Of a stretch of 64,000 bases of DNA, positions 53,775 to 64,000 are shown piece by piece. Where the stretch lies: contig NW_027043821.1 of assembly GCF_037102585.1 (NCBI RefSeq), positions 1 to 64,000 of the forward strand. Reading direction: 5' to 3'. Position numbers and translations under genes: made by a program. The DNA is from Saccharomycopsis crataegensis. Lineage: Eukaryota; Ascomycota; Saccharomycetes; Ascoideales; Saccharomycopsidaceae. The first letter of the stretch is position 1; each line of letters starts with the position of its first letter. The notes under the pieces were generated by a model. It was not told the origin of the DNA and did not search any database. It saw only the letters and a program-made list of their open reading frames with translations.

Positions 53775-54782
53775 GCTGTTGCTGTTGTTTTTGTTTGTTT
53801 GTTTGTTTGTTTGTTTGTTTGTTTGTTTGTTTGTTTGTTTACATAATTGGTACATATCTTGTTGAGTCTATTTTTGGTGTATTTGTTAATAATACATTTA
53901 TTTACACATTATGCTTATTTGTGCAGACCTTTTATAATTTTCGGTGAGTATTCTACCGGATATTCATCCAATGAATTAATTGAGCCACACTTTTCTACAA
54001 TACTTTGGTCGTACTGTTCTCGTCGTTCACTTTGGTTAAAAACTTCAGCATTATGGTAGTATATGTAAATATATGACGTGGTAAGGGTATTCTCTGAAGT
54101 TCAGCCTAATTAGTACCGTTCCCCATTGGTAGACTGGTGCGTCCGCCACATTCGCAATTTGTTTCTGGACAATTTCCCTGACGCCAAATTTTGTTTCTCA
54201 TACAAGAAACAAAACATAGAAAACTTTGCCTCCTCGCCATAAATGGGCGCATTTATTTTTATTTTATTTTTTTTGGAGCGTAACAAACAAACCGGAGTTG
54301 ACATTGAGGGATATTACATCCGGGATTTCTTGTTGGATAACAATGAAACTTGTTGTTCGAATAGAAAAACAAACAAAAATATGTACCCCTGAATCAAATT
54401 TGTTTTGGAACTTAATTGCATAATAGGTCTGTTGGTACCTTGCGCTATTATGCATGTGAATAAACAACATATATGATGTCACTGCACCAAAGTAGCTGGG
54501 TTAGCTCCAAATATGGTAGGTGCTAATGTGCGGTGCCTGAGTCGTGATTATTCAAATACGTACCTTAAACTTAAATCTTAGAAGAACCCTTTGTTAAGGG
54601 TTTTATATATTCATAGCCTAGAATGCATGCTCTAAATTATATAAATACTTCAGCAGGTCCCGATTTCCCCATCTGAAGTTTCCTGGGTTATTCATATATA
54701 TATAATTGCTAACACCAAAGATATTTAGAATTCCACAAAAAAAAAAAAAAAAATATATCATAAATATCATAAATATATTATC
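53293..54782. other. 1.5-kb intergenic with microsatellites
   Basis: It includes the RPL15 promoter (53,293-53,500), then a long trinucleotide and tetranucleotide repeat, then 900 bases with no recognised gene. A CTAAC followed by TATTTAG (about 54,709-54,729) looks like an intron 3' end upstream of the Ser-rich ORF at 54,783, but no first exon with a signal peptide could be placed with confidence. Confidence 0.5.
53704..53840 (+). repeat. compound (TTG)n-(TTTG)n microsatellite
   Basis: About two dozen TTG units (53,704-53,775) are followed by TTGCTG variants and then about 13 TTTG units (about 53,787-53,838). It is not in a coding frame. Such tracts vary in length between strains. Confidence 0.97.
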
Positions 54783-55184
54783 ATGTCTTTGACCCCACAT
54801 TATTATTCCGATCTTCATCAATTTGAAGGTTCTATTAATCCTTATACTTCCGTGTCGTCAGGGTCGTCAGCTACTCTGTCAGAAATTTACGACATTACAA
54901 TTGGACCTTCATCTATTACCAGTGCCTCCAGTTATGCTTCAGAGTCTATCGAAACTGATTCTGTTAACAAAGCTGTCTCGGCTGTCTCATCGCTCTCTAC
55001 TTCAGTGGCAACTTCCACATCCACTTCAACTGTCTCGAGCAGTACATCTTCGTCTTCATCGTCCTCTTCATCCTCTTCTAACGGTTCCTTAGATAACTCG
55101 ACATCGGGAGCTTCCAAATTACTGGTAAAGATATTGGGCTTACTTATGGTTTCTAGTGCAGTTGGTTCTACCATTAATCTCTAA
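54783..55184 (+). CDS. Ser-rich ORF with hydrophobic C-terminus, possible wall protein part
   Basis: 133 residues from ATG 54,783. The N-terminus (MSLTPHYYSDLHQFEGSINP) is not a signal peptide. Most of the protein is Ser/Thr-rich, with a long Ser run, and the end ASKLLVKILGLLMVSSAVGS then TINL looks like a GPI-attachment tail. A GPI tail without a signal suggests that a first exon is missing from the call or that the gene has lost its 5' end. An upstream CTAAC-TATTTAG pair is compatible with an intron acceptor. The family is not recognised. Confidence 0.5.
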   Translation: MSLTPHYYSDLHQFEGSINPYTSVSSGSSATLSEIYDITIGPSSITSASSYASESIETDSVNKAVSAVSSLSTSVATSTSTSTVSSSTSSSSSSSSSSSNGSLDNSTSGASKLLVKILGLLMVSSAVGSTINL

Positions 55185-55513
55185 ATCTTCATTCATCATC
55201 CATAACTTCTAAAGAATGTGGTTGGGCTTTGACAATTCCAGTTATGGTTTCATTCTTTTGGTTCTCTTCATATGTTGTACCATCCATGTATTATAAACGC
55301 GTTACTATTTACGAACTTTTTCTTTTCATATCATTCCCCTTTTTCTTTCTTTCTGTTACAGGTGCGGTTTTTCTTTCTCATTCAAATATAAACTTTATTA
55401 GAATAAAAACTGGAGTTCGTAAAATAAGTAGGTTTCAAAGAAGATCATTCAGTAATTATAACTATAAAAAAAATAATATACAGAAAATAACATAGAAAAG
55501 GCAAACTTACAAC
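55185..55513. other. convergent intergenic, nothing coding seen
   Basis: 329 bases between the Ser-rich ORF and REX2 3' ends. The sequence is T-rich, with an A-rich end at about 55,460-55,500. An 88-codon frame in it lacks ATG and any recognisable feature. Confidence 0.5.
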
Positions 55514-56386
55514 TCATTTCAATGCCAATTTTCCGATCCCAGTACCACCCAATACGACTGCATTGAAGTCCACTTCTTTGTCACTTTTCAAATAGTATTT
55601 TGAGAACCATTTTAACTGTCCAATGCTCTCCAAAATATCAGATTTGGCAGTATGACAGTTTTTCTTTCTAGGTTGATATTTAGTTAATTCTGGGTTTAAC
55701 CTTTTGCAGATTTCACTAATAGAACTGACATCAATAACTCTATAATGCAAGTGATCCACGACCTTTGGAAATTCCCTGATCATAAAAAATTTATCCATAT
55801 GAATGGTGTTGCCTCCTAGAACTGCTGACCCCATCAATGGAACGTACTTCTTTATATATTCGAGCAAAGCTTCTTCAACTTTCTCGAGGGATTTGGATTC
55901 TGAGGAAGCATTCAAAACTTTTTTGGTAAGACCAGATTTACCGTGGTGTTCAATGCACCAGTTATTCATACTATCAAGCACCGATTTTGGCTTATAAATA
56001 ACCGATTCGAATCCCTGAGCATCAAGTATATTGAGTTTGCTGTCAGTAATTATGCAACAAATTTCAATTATTGTGTCTTTAAACACATCGAGTCCGGTCA
56101 TCTGAAAAATGTTAGTCAAGTTGCACATAAAGTGAAATCATCAAACGAGAACCACCACCTGAAATGTTTATAAAGGTGATTTAAAACCTACCTCACAATC
56201 GATCCAGACAATTGGGTCTCTGCATGCATTTTTCATCTCTTCGAAGCTTGATTTCTTAGTATCTGTCGCACAGCTATAATATCTTGAGAAAATCCTTTGC
56301 TGTTTGTAAAAAGTAGTTGGTCTTAGCTTAGAAATATTAGCTCCCGATTCCAAGCGTTTTATACTCTGACAAAATTGACGAAGCAT
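55514..56386 (-). CDS. REX2: oligoribonuclease, mitochondrial Rex2 type
   Basis: Two exons, 56,386-56,192 and 56,101-55,514, give 260 residues. The 90-nt intron has a GTAGGT donor, a GACTAAC branch point and a CAG acceptor, and falls inside the first catalytic motif: WIDCE is in exon 1 and MTGLD in exon 2. The DEDD 3'-5' exonuclease continues with IIEICCIITDSKLNILDAQG, GNTIHMDKFFMIREFPKVVD, YRVIDVSSI and HTAKSDILESI, the HxxxxD motif. The N-terminus (MLRQFCQSIKRLESG) is of mitochondrial type. Rex2 degrades short RNAs and processes U-snRNA and 5S/5.8S ends. Length and motifs agree with the family. Confidence 0.95.
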
Positions 56387-57827
56387 CCACTCAATGATGT
56401 TTAAAAGTTGCTAATTCTGCTACTCTTGTAATTAAAAATTACTGTTTATGAAAAAGTAATAAAAAAAAAAATCATCGTGGACCAGTAACCCTGCTTGTGT
56501 AACTGTTGAGCTCATTTTTGACACATTCTGGACTCAGAACACAACAAAAAAAAAGACTTCCTAATAAGTTGACTTATATATGTGGCTGCTTTATAATGTT
56601 TACTCTTTTTGTATTTTTTTTTTTGCAAATCGCAGGAAATTTTTATTTGAGGGCAATCGCTAAGTTATCTCATCACGCGCCCTCATTAACCGGACATAAC
56701 AGCAGCTTTGTAACCTAACTTAAGAAATATAATTGTTCTAGTGTTAAAAACAAGGAAGCTATATCACAACAATTAGGAACTAGTATTTTCACTTAGTGGT
56801 AGTATTCCGACTGGTATATATCGGAGTATGCTACTGCAGAGGTATGTGCAATGGCCACTCATTTGCGAATTTTACATGCAATGGGGTCTTTAGGTACCAA
56901 TGGGGCAAGAATATGAAGTATATTTTGGGCTTTCAATGAACCTACCCTTAGTAGAAATATTCTTAAGCTAAATTGGAAGCAATATGGCTGGATTATTAAA
57001 AAGAACAGTACTAGTAGTAAATGGGAATAAGTTATTACCTGTAGAATGTAAGTCATGGACCATGAATCTACCACAAATAGTAGAAAGTGCTCTTCTCATG
57101 AAGACCCAGAAGGAGTGACGTAAATATAAATAATGAGCAGTTGTGTTGATCTTAGATGCTCATATTGAAAAAAAAAGTAGCGAACTATCAAGTGCTTTAT
57201 GAATTCTGCAGATAGAAAAGAAATTTTAACAGTATGAATCAATGAATGAATGAAATTAAAATGTATATTAACGACTCCTAGGGGTTCTAAATACCATTTG
57301 AGCCGGGCTTGTGATCTAGTCTGTAAAAATAATTATTAATAATAAAAACTGTAAATTACTCTTCTATCATATTCCTTTTGCAAAAATTAGTCACATCACC
57401 GGTAAAAAACTTATTAATTATGAAGGAAAAAGGTGCAATGTGATTTTTTGATTTAGACTTGCTAAATTGTAACAGTATCTATGGTGATCCAATTGCAGCG
57501 AAAAAACCAAATACATATTTAAGAGTAATAGAAAATCAATATTATTAAGGAAAAAAGGTGCAACGTGGAAATATGATCACGTTAGAAGCTTATGGATGGT
57601 TTAGAATATCCAATTGTCTATTTTTAACAACTAAATGCAACAAAATAAGCTCCAAATTCCAGGTGGTGAAATCTCGATACTATTTACAACAAAATAAAAC
57701 TACTAATGTGTTTATATATGATTATTTAATTGCACAATTATATAATTTATGATAATTTGGTTGCGAGCCCTGTTTCAATATATATATTGACAGGGTATAT
57801 ATTTCCTGATATTCAATTTGATACGGA
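56387..57827. other. 1.4-kb gap upstream of a tRNA gene
   Basis: No gene is supported. Two copies of a short block, AAGGAAAAAGGTGCAA-TGTG (about 57,424-57,442) and AAGGAAAAAAGGTGCAACGTGG (57,548-57,569), lie within 400 bp upstream of the tRNA. Poly-T runs occur at about 56,617. The nearness of short repeats to a tRNA is typical of places where retrotransposon fragments collect, but none is identified. Confidence 0.45.
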
Positions 57828-57935
57828 GTCCCTGTGGCGAAATCGGTATCGCTTCCGAGTCCGGGTAATTTTTTGAAAGAAATTTTCGACGCCAGATTCA
57901 TCGGAGGATTGTGGGTTCGAGTCCCATCAGGGACT
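57828..57935 (+). tRNA. tRNA-Arg(CCG) with intron
   Basis: A full cloverleaf was folded by eye. Acceptor GTCCCTG/CAGGGAC, D arm GCGA-AATCGGTA-TCGC, anticodon stem TCCGA/TCGGA and T arm GTGGG-TTCGAGT-CCCAT all pair, with discriminator T. The anticodon loop is interrupted one base after the anticodon by a 35-nt intron (57,865-57,899), the standard place. With U33 at 57,860 the anticodon is CCG, read as Arg (CGG). Position 32 is then G, which is unusual. T-rich sequence follows at 57,936 for Pol III termination. The CTC/TCC alternatives do not keep U33. Confidence 0.88.
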
Positions 57936-58147
57936 TCTTTGTCTCCTTTTTTTTGGTTTTCTCTTCTTCCTTTTTGATTGATCATTAGCAGAAAGAACTC
58001 TGACAGTTTCCTATTTTTTTTTTTTAGAGAAAAGAAACCTAAGAAGTTTTAAAATTATCTACAATAAAAATTTTATATCGAAAAGATCTTTTTATTTTTC
58101 TATGAACATAACCACTATCACTACTGTACGCCCAGAATTTAATTAGT

Positions 58148-60610
58148 TTATTCATTTTGCTGTTCCAATGCTTTCAAAAATTCATCGTCATCCATGTCAT
58201 CAAATTCATCAACTTCCATTTCTTGAATTTCACCACCACCTTCTCCATTGTGACCTGATTGAACATATCCTTGCTGCTTTTGGAACTCCGTTAGCTGATC
58301 CAAAGTCCAAACCGAGTTTTCTTGATCTTTTTCGTTGAGTGGTTGGGCCAAGGTTCGAAGAAATTGCTTTGCACTAGCAATCGCGATATCAATTGATAAA
58401 TTTAAATCTGATTTGGCAACATTTTGAGCAATCCATTTAGGTAATTGATCAATCTTGAATTGAAAACGACGATCTGCCAAAACCATAATACCGTAATCCT
58501 CTTTACCTCTCAATACCCGTCCCAAACATTGGGCAGCATGACGCATGGCATCGAAGGAAAGAAAATCATTTTCACGAACAAGATAATTATCACGTAAAAA
58601 TTCAAGACGGGCTTTAAGAATTCTTGATTCTGTGTATTGATATGGAATACCAATCATTAGAACTGTACGCCCATAATGATGATCAAAATCAATACCTTCA
58701 GAAACTTTACCACGAGCAACAGAAAATAATACCGCTCCACGGCCGTTTGAGCAAGCAGTACGATATGTTTCAAGAGCAAGAGCAGTTTCCTGGGCATCGG
58801 GGGTCTCCACAAGAATAAGCTTATATCCCCAAATTTCATCAAGGATCCCCATGGTTTGCCACATCGAAATAATACCTTCCATATAAAGATATGAAGGAAA
58901 GAAAACAACCAACCCATCAGGAGAAACTTTAGAAAATTCAAGCACCAAGGAACCATAATTTCGTACCACTGAAGGATCATTACGGATTTCAAATTTGGAA
59001 GAAATGGCCACCTGATCACTACCTTTGGTAACAATCATTGGTAAGAATGAACGACGAGGCAAGGTCATTGCATACGATTTTTCAATCACTGTGTCAAAAT
59101 TCAACATTTTAGGGTACATGTCTAAAGGGGAAATAGTCCCAGAAGTAACAATCACAGAACTGAATTTTTCAAAAATTGGTTTCATTGCTATTGATGCATC
59201 AAGACAGCTGAAATGAAGAATTGGATTTGGGACTTGTGAATTATCTGTTTCAAAAGGTTCAAGAATAAGTTGGAACCCATCTTCGTAAGTAGAAACAAGT
59301 GAGGCAAACATGGCAATATCCTTCAAAGCATTGAAATCTTCAATTTCCGAAATTTCAAGGGTTCTTACAAGAATGGCCAATCGTTCACTTACGTAACGTA
59401 AAGGTTTCTTGTCAATGAAGGTCAATTCCTTTAAATGTTGTAAAAAGGATGCAGGGGTTTCAGAAATCACGTATAACACCTTCATTCTGGTTTTCAAATA
59501 TTCGATAAAGCGCTTAAGAAACGACACAAAATGCTCAGCTCTTCGGATATTACCTGGAATAGCTTCTTTTAGTAAATCTTCGCTCAACACAGGATTTTCA
59601 ACAAACATTTCTTCCGGCTCGTTTGAATATTGATTTACAAAATCGGCTTCACGAAGCCCACTGACCAACGCTTCATATTCATCTTGCAATTTCTTCGCAT
59701 CCTTTTGCTTCATTTCTTTGATAGCTTTAGATAGGTTGCCAGCTCCCTTTCCGGCTTTCTTCAAAACATCGGTGGTCAAATCAATGGATAAAGATTCGAT
59801 ACAGACATTATCAATATTGTGCGCTTCATCGAATATGACAATAGCATCTTTGGAGAGTTCTTTGGAAACCCTTTCGGAAATTTTCGGATCCAACAAATAA
59901 TGATATGAATAAATAATAATATTACAATGTGGGATCATTCTTCTAACGGCAAAATAAGGACAAACATTCCGTTCAGTACAATTCTGGATCAAATCATCGA
60001 AACTCCAAACACCTGGCTCAATATAGTTTGTAGGGTCATATTGATATAAATTTTCATGAAACTGACAAAGTTCAATATCTGTTTCACCATTTTCAATCCT
60101 CTGTTTATTTTGACCATTGGTCAATCGACGACATTTTTCATCAACAATAGTCCCTTTTCTTTCTTTTGAAATTGTTGGATGAAGACATAAATTTTTACGT
60201 GACGACAAACCGAGCCCGCGGAAGTCCTCAACATAACCCAATTCTTTTGCTCTAAATTTCATCAAATTCTGCAATTCAATAAGTGCCTTTTCAATTTCTG
60301 ACATAGTACGGGAACAATATACAACCTTTCGGTGTTCCGGATAAAACATTTGGTACGATACTGTCAACGATAGAAGTGAAACAGTTTTTCCTGTTCCAGA
60401 AGGCATTTCAAGAATACAATTTCCCCCGACATCTAGGGTTTTTTTGATATCACACATATACTCATACTGCTCAGGGTAGATTTTTGGATAAGGGAAGAGG
60501 ACGGGGAGATCATCGATGAAGAACCTGTTTGTGTTAGCGTTTCATTTCTTTATAAACTTAGTTATATATTTATGAGAAAAAAAAAGCAATATATATAATT
60601 CTTACTTCAT
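58148..60610 (-). CDS. RAD3: Rad3/XPD DNA helicase of TFIIH
   Basis: Two exons give 793 residues. Exon 1 is only 5 nt (ATGAA, 60,610-60,606), followed by an 81-nt intron (GTAAGA donor, GCTAAC branch region, CAG acceptor) and exon 2 (60,524-58,148). Splicing yields the invariant start MKFFIDDLPVLFPYPKIYPE. Seen are Walker A MPSGTGKT, four Fe-S cysteines (RKNLC, DEKC, IELC, NVCPYF), the DEAHN box, GRVLRG and the late helicase motifs. It unwinds DNA in nucleotide excision repair and has a structural role in transcription. The acidic C-terminus (EVDEFDDMDDDEFLKALEQQ) is usual. The length fits (S. cerevisiae 778). Confidence 0.97.
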
Positions 60611-60899
60611 TATGAATATACCTTCAGCCTTCACTTGTCAGAGCACCTAGCCGATTGATGATGATCATCACGCCTTTTGTTTTGTGGGCATTTTTCATTT
60701 GGGGCGGACGATTACCCGCAAATCGGGGGATCTTCAGCTCTATGAATGAATGTATAATGGGGTTTATCTAGGACTTACCAGTAAATGATAGTAATGTGTG
60801 CAATTGAGGGATCTACTGCATTATTATTTAAGTTATTAGTAGGGTAGTACACATGTAGGAGCATGTACTGTGGTACAATATAATATAGCTGAAGTCTAG

Positions 60900-61463
60900 T
60901 TACAAAATGTACAATCTTTCGCTGGCCTCAGAGACGATCCAATCCAATATTCTGTCAATGTTTTTACCAGTGATGGCACTGACTGGCAAAATTCCCACGT
61001 TATGATTAGTAATTTCATCAATTTTCAAGGTTTTTCTGATCAACTGTACGGTTGTCTCAATTTCATTAGTGGGTACCAAATCTATTTTGTTGACCAAGAT
61101 TAATAGCCCACTGCCGACCAATCTTTCCTCATCCATTAATTTTCTGAATTCGGAAAAAGATTCTTGCAATCTTTCTAACGAGTTAGCATCGATACACCAT
61201 ACAAGACAGTCACAGTTCATGAAATAGTTATCCCAGAAGGCCCTGATGGTCGATTGGCCACCGATATCCCATACATTGAGAGTGAAATTACTATGATGGA
61301 TGGTACTGATGTTGAATCCCATAGTTGGGGCGATCTGGGATGTGTCTTCGTGCAATATTTTGGTGACAACACTGGTCTTACCACCACCATCAAGACCAAG
61401 AACCAACACCCTGAGTTCGTGTTCTTTTAATTTTTGTTTTCTGATGATGGATAGAAGACCCAT
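60900..61463 (-). CDS. CIN4: ARL2-type small GTPase, Cin4
   Basis: 187 residues from ATG 61,463. The Met-Gly start (MGLLSIIRKQKLKEHELRVL) gives an Arf-type N-terminal helix. Motifs are the P-loop GLDGGGKTS, TMGFNIST, WDIGGQSTIRAFW, NKIDL and SAITG. Arl2/Cin4 works with tubulin cofactors in microtubule assembly. The P-loop has GLDGGGKT where most Arf/Arl proteins have GLDNAGKT; Cin4-type proteins vary here. Nine in-frame codons upstream lack ATG. Confidence 0.9.
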   Translation of the reverse strand: MGLLSIIRKQKLKEHELRVLVLGLDGGGKTSVVTKILHEDTSQIAPTMGFNISTIHHSNFTLNVWDIGGQSTIRAFWDNYFMNCDCLVWCIDANSLERLQESFSEFRKLMDEERLVGSGLLILVNKIDLVPTNEIETTVQLIRKTLKIDEITNHNVGILPVSAITGKNIDRILDWIVSEASERLYIL

Positions 61464-62223
61464 TTTTTCTTTTTTGCGTGTGTGTGTCAATCGCCTTGGA
61501 GTGTGAGTTTGAATATTCCAGCTAAATAGTAAATGTCAAGATTGGAAAGTATCAGGAAAGAAATGTATGAAGATCAGCAGTGTAAGCGATCATAACCATA
61601 TTGAGTCAGGACTTTGTAAATATCATCACTTTGAAGGGCTCCTCTTAATTCAACAACTAGATAAATTGAGGAAAATATATATTAGGCGACGACATCACCC
61701 GAAACAACACAATAATCAACTTTTGCAGAAGATTCCTGGGAAATCATGTTAACAACAATTAGGCTACGAGGCGTCGCCAAAATGGCAGGGTAAAGTCATG
61801 AATTTGCTATGGTGTGCACATTATATTACATCAACGACACCGCTGCCACCATACAAATGGTCATCTGATAAAGAGTACAATATTTTACTAGCTATTGTCA
61901 GATAGCTGTGTCTGGGGGATGAGGATGATAATGATCATGAAATGGTAACTAACAAATAACATCATCATAATAGTTATACATGGGGTGTGCCGGCAGTAGT
62001 CTATTTTGCGACTGTCGGAGTCCACCAACCGCTGGTGATAGAAGGCATTACCCTCCCTCTGTCGTCCATCAGTCTCAACAAAAAAAACCCCTTAACGTCA
62101 GCCATCTGACTAAAATATCACCAACATTTCACACGTTCTTCCTGTTTCTCTTCTTCTTCTTCTTCTTCTTTTCTTTTTTCTTGTTTCATTTCCCTTGCAA
62201 TCGATTGTATATACACCAACATA
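61464..62223. promoter_or_regulatory. divergent CIN4-TKL1 promoter
   Basis: 760 bases. Two short frames here (61,567 and 61,980) show no coding features. A C/T-rich tract (TTCTTCTTCTTCTTCTTTTC, about 62,151-62,170) lies just before the TKL1 start, as is common in highly expressed yeast genes. Confidence 0.55.
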
Positions 62224-64000
62224 ATGTCTGACATCGACAACCTCGCTATCTCCACCATCAGATTGTTGGCAGTAAGTATTGACATTTGTCTTCATTTATT
62301 TCATCATTATGCGGACAAATTAGCGATTATTGCTTCCCATGTTCCAAAGTCCTTTTTTTCTAACGCCACCACCCTTTAGGTCGACCAAGTCGCCGCCGCC
62401 AACTCTGGTCACCCAGGTGCCCCATTGGGTCTTGCCCAAGTTGCTCACATCATCTTCAAAAACATGATCCAAAACCCTGCCAGCCCAGATTGGTTGAACA
62501 AGGATAGATTTGTGCTCTCCAACGGTCACTCTGTTGCTTTGCTCTACTCTCTTCTCCACTTGGCCGGTTACCCATTGTCCATTGAAGACCTCAAGCAATT
62601 CAGACACATCAACTCCAAGACTCCAGGTCACCCAGAAGCCGAAACCCCAGGTATCGATGTCACCACCGGTCCTTTGGGTCAAGGTATCTGTAACGCTGTT
62701 GGTTTGGCTCTTGCTCAGGAACACATTGCCGCTAGATTCAACAAGCCAGGTTTTGAAATCTCTAACAACTACACCTACTGTATCTTGGGTGATGGTTGTA
62801 TGATGGAAGGTGTTGCCAGTGAAGCTTGCTCTCTTGCCGGTCACTTGAAATTGTCCAAGTTGATTGCCTTCTACGATGACAACCATATCTCTATTGATGG
62901 TGACACTAACGTCGCTTTCACCGAAGATGTCAACAAGAGATACGAAGCTTACGGCTGGGAAGTCTTGTGGGTTAAGGACGGTATGCACGATTACGAAGGT
63001 ATCACCAAGGCCATCGAACAAGCTAAGAAGTCCGACAAGCCAACTTTGATTAGAGTCACCACCATCATTGGTTACGGTTCTAAGATGCAAGGTACCCACT
63101 CTGTTCACGGTGCTCCATTGAAGGCCGATGATATCGTGCAATTGAAGACTCACTTAGGTTTTGACCCATCAAAGTCTTTTGTTGTCCCAGAAGAAGTTTA
63201 CTCTTACTACAAGTCATTTGCTGACTCCGGTGCCGCCGCTGAAGCTAAATGGTCTGCTATGCTCAAAGAATATTCCTCTCAATACCCAGAATTGGGCGCT
63301 GAATTGAAGCGTAGAATTGCTGGTGAATTGCCAGCTGACTTGGAATCAATCTTGCCAACTTTCACTGCTGCTGACAAGGCCGTTGCCACCAGAAAATTAT
63401 CTGAAGGTGTCATTTCTAAGCTTTACGATGCTGTTCCAGAACTTATTGGTGGTTCTGCCGATTTGACTGGTTCTAACTTGACCCGTGCCCCAGATGCCGT
63501 TGACTTCCAACCTCCATCTACTGGCCTCGGTGACTACTCTGGTCGTTACATCAGATTTGGTGTTAGAGAACACGGTATGGCTGCCATCTGTAACGGTATT
63601 TCTGCTTATGGTGCCAACTTCATCTCTTTTGGTGCCACTTTCATGAACTTTGTTTCTTATGCCGTTGGTGCTGTCAGATTGTCTGCTTTGTCTGGTCACC
63701 ACGTTCTTTATGTTGCCACCCACGACTCCATTGGTCTTGGTGAAGATGGTCCAACCCATCAACCTATTGAAACCTTGACTCACTTGAGATCTATTCCAAA
63801 CTTGTCAGTGTGGAGACCAGCCGATGGTAACGAAACCTCTGCTGCGTACCTCGTTGCCTTGAAGAACAAGCACACTCCATCTGTTCTTGCCTTCTCTCGT
63901 CAAAACTTGCCCCAATTGGCTGGTTCTTCCATTGCCAAGGCCAGCAAGGGTGGTTACGTTGTCCACGGTTCCGAAGCCCCAGTTGCTGCTGTTGTCGCCA
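62224..64000 (+). CDS. TKL1: transketolase, 5' part, cut by window end
   Basis: Exon 1 is 62,224-62,271 (MSDIDNLAISTIRLLA) and exon 2 begins at 62,380, after a 108-nt intron (GTAAGT donor, TTCTAAC branch point, TAG acceptor). The frame is open to the window end, about 556 of roughly 680 residues. Transketolase is the TPP-dependent two-carbon transfer enzyme of the pentose phosphate pathway. Visible are VDQVAAANSGHPGAPLGLAQ with the substrate His, GPLGQGICNAVGLALAQEHI, the TPP motif GDGCMMEGVASEA to AFYDDNHISIDGD, and FGVREHGMAAICNGISAYGA. Leu is often CTT/CTC rather than TTG, unlike RPL10 and RPL15. Confidence 0.97.

Noticed and set aside
61980-62231. 83-codon frame starting MGCAGSS in the TKL1 promoter
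   Set aside because: It looks like a myristoylation signal at first but runs into the C/T-rich leader as a Phe run and overlaps the TKL1 start codon.
62320-63153. 277-codon antisense frame over TKL1
   Set aside because: TKL1 motifs are unmistakable on the + strand, and the antisense frame crosses its intron without any feature of its own.

Overview
The window is nuclear DNA of a budding yeast (Saccharomycotina). Most genes are compact and intron-poor in layout, but several carry short introns with GTATGT/GTAAGT-type donors and TACTAAC-type branch points. The translation, splicing and transcription genes are yeast-like. A complex I subunit (NDUFA5 type), CFEM haem-binding wall proteins, an MP65-type GH17 wall protein and a secreted NUP-type nucleoside permease point away from Saccharomyces and towards the Candida/Debaryomycetaceae side or a nearby complex-I-containing family. 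I could not decide from conserved positions whether CTG is read as Leu or Ser, so the species and genetic code are left open.

Layout. Positions 1 to about 2,620 are a tandem satellite of roughly 180-bp monomers that is almost free of G on the + strand; it runs off the left edge. Positions 2.6-12.9 kb are gene-poor accessory sequence of subtelomere-like character: diverged direct repeats (3.23-3.85 kb and 10.39-11.57 kb), a 22-24-bp tandem array, short gene relics, and an iron/haem group made of a CFEM-like GPI protein, a ferric reductase and a canonical CFEM protein. From 12.98 kb on the sequence is an ordinary dense core: ACB1, an EMA19-like EXPERA protein, SEC4, a small membrane ORF, BMT6, an N2227 methyltransferase, the NDUFA5-like subunit, an EMP46/47 lectin, NUP, a GFD2-like protein, PTA1, MPE1, FRS1, eIF2A, FCF2, SPT8, GYP8-like, BUD20, RPL10, FMP32, PBP1, MP65, ADE17, RPL15, a Ser-rich ORF, REX2, an intron-bearing tRNA-Arg(CCG), RAD3, CIN4/ARL2 and the 5' part of TKL1, which runs off the right edge.

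Gene cooperation. PTA1 and MPE1, two subunits of the same cleavage and polyadenylation factor, share one 284-bp divergent promoter. BMT6 and the N2227 gene are a divergent pair of methyltransferases. The ferric reductase and the CFEM gene share a 400-bp divergent promoter and probably act together in iron or haem-iron uptake. FCF2, BUD20, BMT6, RPL10 and RPL15 all serve ribosome production.

The most unusual features are the G-depleted satellite, the direct-repeat-bracketed iron/haem island, the row of hairpins at 22.88-22.97 kb, and the high share of spliced genes (11 of about 32), including a 5-nt first exon in RAD3.
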